DNA of 64,000 nt. Origin: Galbula dea (taxonomy: Eukaryota; Chordata; Aves; Piciformes; Galbulidae). The notes below the pieces were generated by a model. That model was given only the letters and a program-made list of their open reading frames with translations. It was not told the DNA's origin and searched no databases. The stretch spans positions 310,001 to 374,000 of the forward strand of contig VWZX01007392.1 in assembly GCA_013399015.1 (NCBI GenBank). Direction: 5' to 3'. A program made the position numbers and the translations under genes. Of the stretch, positions 39,696 through 50,800 are shown piece by piece (within the stretch, counting starts at the first letter, position 1; each line of letters begins with the position of its first letter).

Positions 39696-40357
39696 AGTCC
39701 TCCCACCTGCCTGTCCGCCTGTAACTTGGCCCAGTGCCTGCAGACGCCTCCAACTGGTCTCGTCCCTGACCCCAAGAAGAAGGAAGTGTCTCTGGCTGTC
39801 AGCAGCGCGCTTCATCCGTGACATTCTGTGACACGAGGAAGTGATGCCTGTACAGACAGCGCAGGGGACAAACCCTCGGCCCGGAGTACGCCCTTCCTGA
39901 GCGCCTCCTGTTCTCTCGGCAGCTCCCGGCGCCCACAAAGCACGGGCTGTTGTCTTCCGCGGGCGTTGTGCCGAGAGCCACGACCGAACATCACCCCTGC
40001 GGCGGATCGCAGGGACGGTCCGAGCCTGCTTCCCTGGGCTTTTCCGCCCTGCCAGCGTCCCCTCGGCAGGCAGAAGACGACACAGTGCCCGGCTGCAGGA
40101 GTGGCTTTTCGGCACTGCTGGCCCTGCCCGCGTGTCCAGCCTTGCAGCTGATGCCTACTCGACATCGCGCCCATCCCTGGGAGCGTCCGTGCCGTGTGGA
40201 AACCTCTACTTCTCTGCCAACACCTGGGGAGTGAAAGGACCCACCTAGATGCTCCTCCTCCGCCGGGTGAAGGAGACCCGGAAAACCCAGTGCTAGGACC
40301 GTGGGGTGTGCTCGGAGCCGTGCCTGCCGAGAGGCATCGGCTCCCGCTCGCTTGGAC

Positions 40358-43033
40358 ATGGCTGGGCAAAAAGGAGGGCTGCCCCTGCTGCTGAGCCTCG
40401 CCGTGCTGCACCTTCTACCTGGTAAGGGCTGAGAGGGATGCGATGCTCTCCAAGGGGTGGGTGGCGAGCGGGGAGCATTGTTCCCCGGAGTGGGGGGTGC
40501 TTCACCCGCAGCAGGTGCCTGTGGAGTGCGGAGAGTGAAACTCTGCAGGTGCTCTTTGCTAATTGAGAAGCAGAAGTGGACTTCTAGCTCCTCCTCTGTG
40601 TGAGGATGAGGTCTTTCAGTGCAGACACCCACCTGGGCATGGGCTGTGGTGAAACTTCTGCCCTTCTCCACATTATTATTTAACCAGCTGCAGCCTGCAG
40701 TGGCTTAAGAAGGGAGCAGCTGTAGGGGGTTTTCAGAGTTTCTGGTGAGGTTTACTGGAAGCAGCCGGTGACTTGTGACTTGACTCCCCATCTCCAGACT
40801 CAGCTGGTTTTTGTGCTGGCAACCCTGAGGAATCCAGTCTGGTATCTCCAAGCTGCCACCTTGCAGGCACTCCTTGACAGAGGTGTGGGCAGCCTGGCTG
40901 TTTCGGGCATCCTTTTGGAGAGGATTACAGATGCCTGTCCTTCCCCAAAGACAGGAGGCTGCCCCAGCCCAGGTCTATGTGGGCAGAGGGGGGCTGTCTT
41001 CTCTCATCCCTGAATCCCCCCACAGAGCTGCACATCTCTAATGACTCTTTCTGATCTGCAAGCTGGGATTTGTTCCTCTTTGGCCCCCTCTGGGAGACCG
41101 GTTCCCTTGTTGCCATTATTTACATTCAGTGCTATCAGTTCCTGACTATCTGCAGCAGAGAGGTTTGTGTAAACTGTTGCTGCTGCAGTTCCAGCCTCTC
41201 TCACGGTCACCAGTTCCCAGTCTCATGGTCCTCAGTTCCTGCATGGCTTTTCCTGTTGGTTGGGTCTGCCTGACTTCCTCCAGGGATGGGTGAAGGTGGT
41301 GGAACAGGTCTTAGTGCTGGTGCCTGCAGGATTTTTGCCCTAAGACAGGTGATGCCTATGTCTTGTGCCTGCTTTTTCAAGCTAGGTGATTTATGTGCTC
41401 TGCCTTGCTAATGCCCATTCAGTGATCCACGTGTTTGATCCTTGCAGGATAGTGAATTGCCACTCCTGACACTGGATGGCTGATGTGTATCTCTGGGTCC
41501 CTTGGGGAGCTCGTGCTAGTGGTGGTGCTGTGCCATATCCAGCACAGCCACAGTTTCAGCTTTTTGCCACCAGCCCTTACACATGTAATTCTCCAACATC
41601 TTTGCAGGGACCACTGCTATAGACGTGACAGCAGCCATGTCCCCAACCCACTCTACCTCTCTGACACCCATGGAAACCTCGACCATGCTGCCTACCAACA
41701 CCTCCTCCACTGCAGCCACCATGTCTTCCTCCAGGACTGAAACAGGAGCCTCCACCCAGGAGACGTCCAGCACATCCCCAGGGAGTGGCAGCACCTCACT
41801 TCCCTACATGCCTTCTCTTACCACACCAGCACCAACGGCTGCTTCAGCTGAGCCCTTGACAACCCTGTCAGACACCACAGCCACCTCTGATATCATGATG
41901 GGGGTTGGTGGGAGCACCCCTGCTCCCAGCCAGCCAGTGGGGACCATGGCCGGGACTACTCCTGGCATCTCCACCCTGAATGTGGAGCCAACCCAGGGCA
42001 CCCTGACAGCCCCTTCAACCTCCAGTGCAGCCACGGGTGGGTGCAGCCGTGGGACACTCGGGGGACAGGGGCATGGTCAGGATGACAAATCCCCAGAGGG
42101 ATGCTGGTTATGTACTTGGGTGGCTTCATACAGGTGGCTTCAGTTAGGCTTAGTCTGTCCCCAGCTGTAGCAGCATCCTGCACCTTTTTGCAGACAGCAC
42201 TAATATAATGTTGCCTTGCCCAGGCATGGAGCCCTCTTCCCCTGACACTGACTCAGCCCAGACCTCAGAGATTACCCTCAGCACCTCTACAGACCTGCCA
42301 ACAACTCTGTCCAACACTGGTAAGTGCACTGCCTGGTGGCACTGCCATCCCCCATCCAGCACCAGTGGCCTTCAGTTTCCAGGGGTCAGTGTGGGGCATC
42401 CTAGAGCCCCACTGCTTTTGCCATGCTCTCAGTATGGGGACATTGATGCTGTGGGGGATGTGTGGTTTGCTGTACAAGTGAAAGTCTGTGTAGGATGTCC
42501 ATGACATGATTAACCTGGGAAGAGGTCCTATGTCTGTGCCAGCTGTCCTAGAAAGAGAGCCCCAGATCCTTTGGCACAGCTTAAGGTTCAAGGGCAGTAA
42601 CCAGAGCCATCTTTTTCGTCCCTAGGTGCATCTCACCTCTTTCTGTCGCTGCAGCTAACCATTCCTCTGGACCTGGGGAACACCACGGTGCAGGAGCTGG
42701 TGTTGTCCAAGGTGAGGTATGCTGAGAGGGGGTGCCACTTTGCATTTGCCAGCCAAGATCCAGCCAGCTGTGGAGGAAGTCCAGCAGCCAGTGGGAAGGT
42801 AACAGCTGGGTCTCACATTGAATGTTACCTGGAGCCCTTTCAGATAAAGGGGAGACCTTCCTTTGGCTGCTGTTGTCCAGAATCAGGACCCTCCTGGGTA
42901 GGGAGCTGGGATAGGAGACCATCTCCAGCATGATTTGACAGCTGTTATCTTCCCCCAGCTCCGCCAGGACCTGCAGACAGCTTTCCCAGGTGCCGGCTTG
43001 GCAATGGAGTGGCGAGGGCAGAGGAGGACCTGA
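40358..43033 (+). CDS. MUC20: MUC20-like small secreted or surface mucin
   Basis: Five exons with consistent phases: 40358-40421 (signal peptide MAGQKGGLPLLLSLAVLHLL), 41608-42036, 42224-42319, 42626-42711 and 42959-43033; 249 codons plus stop. Exons 2 and 3 encode a Thr/Ser/Pro/Ala-rich domain (NTSSTAATMSSSRTETGAST) suited to dense O-glycosylation. The last two exons encode a non-repetitive C-terminus, HLFLSLQLTIPLDLGNTTVQ then ELVLSKLRQDLQTAF and a basic end (EWRGQRRT). The human MUC20 C-terminus has the same pattern (LLLRLSV..., LMQQLHREL..., basic end), and in human MUC20 lies beside MUC4 as here, which is why I use that name. There is no transmembrane helix. The protein is much shorter than human MUC20 and lacks its 19-residue repeats. 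Further small exons in the 1.2-kb first intron cannot be excluded. Confidence 0.65.
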
Positions 43034-43750
43034 CTACTGCTCCCTTCCCAGCACCAGTGTGGACTGGCAAGCCTTTACTCCCAGCTCCTTACTCCATGGT
43101 GGTGCAGCTCTTTGGGGTAACCTGTATAACTGCCCTTGTACCTGGGACCACCATCCTTCACTGTATACCCCCAGAGGACCCCCTCTACTCCTTGTGGTCT
43201 GTGGTGCCCCTTGCCCCTTCCCACAGCCTGTCTGTAGAGCTTCAGCTCTCCTACCATTCTGTGCCAGACCTGGTTCCCACAGTGGAAACCTCCCACCAGT
43301 GCCACAGAGGGCTAGGGGGAGGGGACCCTGTGGGGCTGGGCTTTTACAACTGAGACCAAGCTGGCTAAGCCATGAAAGCCATCCTAGGGACCAATGGATG
43401 AGAGACCTGGAGCCCCCAATACTGCTGTGCACAGGGCACTCGGAGGCTCAGTGTTGGTGACCTCCGAGGATTTGCAACCCAGGGAGGCTGTGGTGCCCAA
43501 GGTCTTCAAGAGATGCTATATGGCTGCTTCACATCCAGAACAGGCCAAGACAGGTGGATCTAGGAAGGAAGCAGGAGAGGAAAAGAGTCCCCTCTTCCAC
43601 CTGATCCCTGTCCTGGGGCCAGCTGAGCTCCTGAGCCCTGAAGCACAGAGAGTGAGCGAAGTCAGAGCCCTCTACATCAGCTCTCTGCAGCACACTTGCA
43701 GAATTGCTGACAAAGGAACACACCCATGCCAATACGAGACAGGCAATAAA
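43034..43750 (+). other. MUC20: 3' UTR of the MUC20-like gene
   Basis: Sequence from the TGA at 43,031-43,033 to the poly(A) signal at 43,745. No further coding exon is recognised. Confidence 0.6.
43745..43750 (+). terminator. MUC20: Poly(A) signal of the MUC20-like gene
   Basis: AATAAA in GGCAATAAAAGGAAATC, about 0.7 kb after the stop, followed at once by a T-rich stretch near 43,790. Confidence 0.65.
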
Positions 43751-46700
43751 AGGAAATCCCACTTTTTCCCATGGCAAAGATGACAACTTCTTTTTTTTCC
43801 AAGTTGCCTTCCACAGTTTTTAGCTTTGCCATCTAGCAGAGGTACTGGCAAGGAAAACCATCTGAGTCTCAAAAGCTTCACAGTGGAGAGACAGGCTCGG
43901 GGCTGTCCCCATCTGGCAGGGGCCACTGAAGATGCTCTGGAGGATGACTCAGCACCCCAACAGGCTGGGAGTCCCATCTTTGGTGCTTCCTGCCTCAGGA
44001 CACCCCATCACTGCTGGGACAGCTATATGCACCGTGGGACCGTGGAAATCCCGTGGGCTGTTCTGCTTCCCTGTTTTTTTCCAGTCCCAAGCTAAAGAGA
44101 GAGCCACAGCGTCTGTCGCCCTGCAGCAAAGTCATTTATTAACTGATTAATTAGCCAGATAAAATCCAAGCGAAGCAATTATTACCCCAAGCAAGTCACC
44201 TCACTGGGAGATTGAAAACTGAAATAATTAGCAAAATAAGCAGTGTTGCTTGTCAGGGGTTATTTGCGGCTGACGCTTGCTCCTCACTGGCAGCCCTGCT
44301 GCCTTGGCATGGGGAGAGCTGAGAAGGGGGCATGTGTGGCTGTGGGATGCCAAATGTGGGGACAGCTCCTGGGTAAGTTGTCACCCAGCTGGGAAGAAGC
44401 CAGTAGTGGACATGATAGGGAAAAGCACCCTGGGATCACCTGGCTGCCTGCCAGCTTGTGGGGACTGGGAAAGGCTGGGCTGGGGCTAGAGGCTGAGCCT
44501 AGGCAGATTGTCAGGATATTCCCATTGGGGATGCCACTTGTATCCTAGTGTTGCCCCTTTGCTGTCTAGGATGCTGCCTGGCTTTTGGTGGCTTGTTGGA
44601 CCTGTTGGGACCAAGAGAGGTCTCTTAGCACCTAGCCAGTTGGAGAGAAGGGCAAAGTCTGCCAGAAGGGGCCCCTGTGCTGGACACCTGGTGGGGTGCT
44701 GAGAAAGAAATCCTCATGCTCTGCCTATGCCCTGGAGCTGGACCAAAAGTCCTCCCACGCCATGTCCCACCAGGCTGCTTTCTCCAGCTGTTGAATCCAT
44801 AACTTCAGACCTTGGGACATGGCTGGGGTCCAAGGCTGGGGTAGTGGAGCCAAACTGCGTCACAAAGGGAGGAAAAGGTCCTGAAGTACTGGGATGAAAA
44901 GGTGACCAGGGCACTTGCTGTCCCCTTGCCAGCACAGCTGCCTTCCACCATTATCATGGTTGGGAGGCAGTAGGGAGAGGAGATGCTGCAGTTCCTCTGA
45001 GCCTCTCTGCCCCCCAGCCTGCGGGGGAGAAGAAGAGTACTGTGGGAGGCTGTGGCTCAGAGGGGGATACTGACCAGGCATTGTGGACACAAGCTGTCGA
45101 CACTGCCCATGCTTTCTATGCCTGCCATCCTTGAGGATGCTGGCTTCCACCTTTATCCCACAGCTGCTCACCTGCCATGGGCCCCTGACCAGAAGGGCCT
45201 TGGGAGGTCAGAACTGAGTCCTGCTGCTTTCCCAGCCCATAAATCATTTCTCAGCTTCTTTGCTGTAACCCAGTCCCATCTACCAACATTGTCCAAAGAA
45301 CAGACCCTGATCCCAGCAGGACCTTGAGAGGGCCCAGCAACATCACAAGTTGCATGTCTTGAGTTCCCTGTGACTAAGGTGTCCCTTCCAATATCCCCTT
45401 CCCCTTCATTCCTGCCAGTGGCTACAGCCCGGCTCATTCTGTCCCAGAGGAGGGTGTTGCAACACACCCAGCTTGCCAAGTCATCCAGAACCTGTGAGGT
45501 TGATGGATAACCTGGTCCCCCCCCACCCCCGCCCCACCCCTGATCTCTCTCCAAATGCCCTTGCCAGGAGGCCAGAGTGATGCTGGTAGGAGATGCCGGG
45601 CTCTCTGCAGGGCTGGAACAACCAGCCCATTAACTTCAGGAAGGCTGCTGATAAGGCACCATGCTGGGCCATGCCGTGTTGTATTGAGCCCCTGGGTGGT
45701 GGGATTCATTACATTGCCATCTGGCTGTGGGGTCCTGAGGTGTGCTGGTGCCCATAAGACACTTTAATCCTTGATAACTGCAAATGGCAGTTTTCCTTGC
45801 AAGAGTTGTTGACTTGCTTGGTTTTAGGTGTAGCTGGTGTAGAAGGATCCATGAAAAGCCTCTTCCTAGGATAGGAACAGGGCATGATCAATGAGGAATG
45901 ACCCTCAGTAGCTGCAAGCTTTCCTGGGACTCTGTACCAGTGCCAGAGCAGAGGGACAAACTCAGTTTATCACCCCTGTGACTCAGTTGGAGGAGCAACA
46001 CGGAGACAGAATTTTTGAGGACAGCATGGGAAGGAGGTGGAGGCTTGAGGGTCTCTGGATGGTGCTGGTCCTAGCAGACCGTGTGCAGGAGCTGAGGATG
46101 AGGTGGGGTGGAAGCACCTTGCTTCAGCTGAGTTATTTCCCCTATGCTGAGCAGCATGTTCACAACAACCCCTGTGGTTCCCACCATGTTTTGCACCTCA
46201 AACACCATCTGGAACAACTCTCTCCAGCGTCAGCACATATTCCTCGCTGAGGTGGCTTTCCAAAGCAATATGGCATCGTCAGCACAGGTAGGAACAGATC
46301 TCCCATGGCAAGTTTACCTCCTTCTAATCCTCCATTGGCCCAGGTGTGGCAGCTGCTCAGGTGGTCTCTGGCTGGGCAGTCACCTTGTGATCTGCAGTGT
46401 TGTTTGTATGAGCCCCTAGCACACTGTCCTCCTCCTGGCTTCGCCCCTGTGCTGGCACTTTAGGTGGGCAGATGTTCATTTGTTCCGGACGAGCAGCGCT
46501 CTCCCCGGATTTACCGCCCGTGCCCTGTTCCCACTGCCGGGGGTAATGCGTGGGTTTACAAAATGGGGTTTTGTTGGCCGTGACTTTGCCTCCCTTGGCA
46601 TGTCCCCTGTCGTTGCTGCCTGGCCGGTGGGTCAGGGTGTCACTCAGTGTGCTGTGCCGCTGCCACCTGCCTGATGGAGGCTGGCTCCGGTGGGACATTG

Positions 46701-47730
46701 TGTACTGCCTAACACCCCTAATAGCACTTTACAGGAGTTGCCCAGGGGCATTTCTGGTTAAGAAGCATTTAACTGCTTACAAAACCATGTAGTGGTGAGG
46801 GTTTGCACAATGCTGTTTATGGGGCACCTGGCAGCAGTTTTCAAGCTGGGGAGTAGGAATTGCTGTTCCAGAGGAAGGGGGGAAGGATGAGGTGACGCGG
46901 GTGAAGTTCCCATAGAGATGAAGTGACCCAGAGGATTAGGTTGAAGTGATGCAGGTGATCCCCATTGCAAGGGAGGGGGTCAAAGGCTGTGCCTTTTTCT
47001 GTCCCAGACTCTGGGGGTGCTGGTGCCACCTTACAGAGGAGCTTCCCTCGTCCATTCACCCCCTCTCAGCACCCTGGCATTGCTATGCCTACTGAGGTAC
47101 AGGTTTAAAACCCTACTGGGACATGCTGTTGCTCTGGACGGGGATCCCCAGTGCTCCAGTTGCAGCTAAGTGCTAAGGGGCTTGGCTTGACAGCCCAGGG
47201 CCTGACCCTAGCCATACGTCTCCCTGCTTTATAATCTGCTTCTGCCCCTGGGGAAGCCTTGAGCCAAGTGAGGACTTGTGTCCTACCTTGCCCTGGGCTG
47301 AGACATGGCTCAGCTGCTGATTTTAGTGCCCATGGTGTTCTCACAGGCATGGTGGCACCAGCTGGCTTTGCACTGTTACCACCACCCAGTGCTCAGTGGC
47401 CCCCTCCCCTGCATGGGAAGCAGGTCCTGTGGGGTCTGTGAGGTGGCTGCTGTCCCACTGTTGGCAGTGACACACACTGCTCTGGGGTCAGCTTCATCAT
47501 CTGGTGCTGGTGGCTCAGGGAGCTGAACCTAGCTGTGCCCAGGTCCCTGGGGAGCCTGAGTCCCTGCAAGGTGGCATTTGGGTAACCCTCAACCCATGCC
47601 CCAGCTGAACAGAGCATCTAGCCCTTGGCAAGGGGAGGGCTTAGCAGGAAGAGAATGGTGACAGTGACATTGAAGGGAAAGCGTCAGGGGTGGGAGGGGA
47701 TGACGACTGCAACCTGCCTCCTTCTGCCAT
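43751..47730. other. Intergenic region between the MUC20-like and MUC4-like genes
   Basis: About 4 kb without a recognisable gene on either strand; the open frames are short and give no family resemblance. It holds one AT-rich island (next entry) and a poly-C stretch at about 45,518-45,540. Confidence 0.65.
44131..44240. promoter_or_regulatory. AT-rich island with homeodomain and GATA-like cores, candidate enhancer
   Basis: A compact AT-rich block in GC-rich surroundings. It contains TTATTAACTGATTAATTAGC, AATTATTACC, GAAATAATTAGC and CAGATAAAA, giving several ATTA/TAAT homeodomain cores, an HNF1-like half site and a GATA core. Function is inferred from motif density and position between two epithelial mucin genes. 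Confidence 0.3.
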
Positions 47731-47733
47731 CCC

Positions 47734-47741
47734 TATAAATA
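47734..47741 (+). promoter_or_regulatory. TATA box of the MUC4-like gene
   Basis: TATAAATA in CCATCCCTATAAATAGGAGG, 147 bases before the start codon at 47,881. This places transcription start near 47,765. It contrasts with the TATA-less CpG-island promoter of RUBCN and fits a strongly tissue-restricted gene. Confidence 0.7.
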
Positions 47742-47880
47742 GGAGGGAGTAGGAGCAGGATTGCACCTGTGGGAATCTAGCTCTGCAGGAGAGGCAGGCA
47801 GGGACGGGGGGGAGCAGCTCCTTGCTCTTCTCACCTCCCTTTGAGCTTCCCACTGCTCTGCCTGCATAGACACCTGAGGC

Positions 47881-50800
47881 ATGGGGACCTGGAGATGGAC
47901 GCTTTCCACCTTCGTGGCATGCTACGTATGGTTTCTTCATGGTATGTCATATATTTTTTCTGTTAGCATGTGTTACCTGAGCCCTTGCAGGCCAGAGCAG
48001 GTACACTTGTCAGGTGCTTTTCCTTACTGACTGCACTGGAAACACCTCCTATGACTAGTCCTTGCAATGTGTTGCAGCCAAAGAGCTAGGAAAGTGTTTT
48101 ATGGGGCAGACATCACCCTGAGGAGCTGCTTGCAGGTGTAGACCCATGGGAGAGGTGAGAGCTCAGCCCAAGAGCTGTGAACAGCCACATACCCCTCCAG
48201 CACGGGAACCACGGAAAGCCAGATGGCAGGGTGGTGCTCCAGGGATTCTCCCATCCCTCCCACATCCTGGGGAAGAGCAAACACCAGCACTTTATGCTGG
48301 AGCCCCTCTTGCATAAGCTTCCCAAGAATGGGCAGCGTGGGGTAGATGGCGTTTCCTGCTCCACATAGAAGAATTAAGCTAAAATATGGATTTACTGGGG
48401 TGGAGAGTGCCAAGCTAACCTGGGGGAACTTAACTGATGTGCTTTGTTTTCCCTGAGATGAGGAAGAAAGCAGCTGAGCTCCTCTGTCTGAGGGAGATTG
48501 GTGCAAAGAGCTTATTTCAACTGGGGAAGATGACAAGGAAGCAGCCTGCCAAGAGGGGGAAGGGGAGGTTGGAGGAGGGTGGACCCCTCGAGGACTGGTC
48601 TTGCATAGGAGATGAAGTTCATCAATGACTGGCACAAGCTATCTGCCGGCTAATGAGCCAAGCCGGTGGTGAAGATGGAGGCATCTCCTCTGCGGGGGGA
48701 TATGTTTGCTTGGCAGGGGGAACCTGATGAACCGGAGCACTGGGATGAGGAACAGGCTCAGGCTGCCAGGCTGTGGTGAAACCCTGATGGGTCTCACCCT
48801 CGGGGTGCCCTTCATCTCCCCTAATTGCAGCCACCTAAAGCCAAGCGTCAGCAGATCTGCCCAGCTCCTCCTGGAGCCAAACCCAGCAACTTGGTCTCCC
48901 CAGAGCCCACAACTCTGTCCTAAAAATAAGACTGGATGAAACATCACCCATGGGTGCTCTGAGGAACAGCTGGGATAGGGGGTTGTGTCTCCACCTCCTT
49001 TCAGAGAAGCTCCTGGATGGAGGGCAGGATTTTGGCAGCAGCAGGAAGGTGCTATAAGCAGGGTTTGATCCTGGTTGCTCATGAATATTTCCTCCACGGA
49101 CAGGGAACCCCTGGTGCCTGCATCCAGCAGGAGGCAATGGGGTTGGAGGCAGGCTCCCACCCTGGGGCAGGTTTAAAGGAACCTGCTTTAACTGTGGCTA
49201 GTCAGAAACCATTTGTAGCCAGGGAATGTTTCACTAAGGCCTGGCTGTCCTGTCTGCTACAGATCTTTGGATAAAGTATATTTAAATGTCCCTTAGACCC
49301 GCAAAAGGTGAAAAAATGCAAGAACCCTCCAGGCTCTGTGGAATTGACTGTGCTCAGGGCTGTCCCTGCAGTCAAGCAAAGAGGGCTGAGAGTTGCCCTT
49401 GGGCAGCAGAGCTCCACAGTCACCCCTAGGGGTAGGAACTAGGCTTACTGGGCTCCAGCTCTTCCACTGGCTGGGTGGTACCACTCCCAGCGTAACTGGG
49501 CTGGCTTGCAGCTGCTGTCTCTGCCTCCATGCTTGCAGCAATGTCTCTCCCTGACCTGTAATGAGTTCTGTTCTTTCTCAGCCATGGCTGCTGATGCTGA
49601 GGATGCAAAAGGTGCTGTGCCTAAGGCAGCTCAGGCTGCACTCTTTGACTTTTAAATCAGAGCTGTGTAAGGCTGCAGGAGGAAGCAGTAAGGTGTAACA
49701 AGGGGGAGGAGATTTATGAAGCTCAGCTGTAGGAGATGTGCAGCTGAGCAGGGAAGGCTGCCAGCTCCAGCACCCAGCATAAGAATCTGCTTTGTGCTTC
49801 TCTGCAGGGCTCAGGGCTGTGGCTGCTGTCCCTGTCACTATTGAGGGACCGTTGGCTGCACGGACAGCTTCTCCCATTACGGCAGAGAGCAGTGGGCCCA
49901 GTGTGCTGGTGATGGGCACTGCAGAGACAACCACTGCAGCAGCTGATGCCGAGATAGTTGAGAGCATCCTTCCTGGAAGCCTACTGAGACCATCCTTCTC
50001 TTCTGGGACTGAGGCAGATGCTTTGGTGACAGCAGCGAGTGAATATGGCTCCACAGCACCAACCTGGACGAACGTGACCAAGCCTCTTAACATGTCTCAG
50101 GATATCGAGAGGGGTTCAGCTGTTTCTGCTGCAGCCACGACCACAGCTGCCATCTCTGCACAGCACCCCGCTATCACCCCAGAAGCAGAGCATGACATAA
50201 TGGAGGCAACTCTGGATGCCCCCCTGGGGACAGCCCCTCTCTTTGCAGATGTGAAGAAGGACATCCTCGCAGCAGTAACCAGAGAAGGAACAGAAGATCT
50301 AGACCTCACTGCTGGTGCTGCGTCCCTCCCCACAGTCCCTTCACCAGCAGATGCCTGGGTGGCACAGCCAACTGCTGGCAGCTCTGCGGGTGCCAGTGTC
50401 ACTACACTGCTAAGCCAAGGGCTGTCCACAGCCGTGGGAGCAGCTGAGGAAGGACTAACCCTGCCTGTGGATATCCAAAGTGAAGCCAGTGCCAACTCCT
50501 CCAGCCTCAGCCCTGGTGCTGGGGGGCTGCTTACAACCCAGAAGGATGGCGCAGCGAGCAGGACCATGGGCATCACTCCAGAGCCAGCAGAAGAAAAGGA
50601 CCCAGCTGCTGAGGAAAGTCTGTTGGCTTCAGTGCTCAGAAACATAGGAGATGCAGTAAATGGTGAATTCAGCACAGCCAGTTCATCCCTCCTGCCTCTG
50701 GCGAGCCCAACAGTGTCAGGAACATCAGGAAACCCAGGAGAGTCCTCGCTCCCTGCTGACCAGGCAGTACTGAGCCTGGCCGCTTCACTGGCACCAGCCA

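Noticed and set aside
39430..39700. CRISPR-like array of 44-47 bp units
   Set aside because: Units are degenerate head-to-tail repeats with no constant-repeat and unique-spacer structure, in a vertebrate genome.
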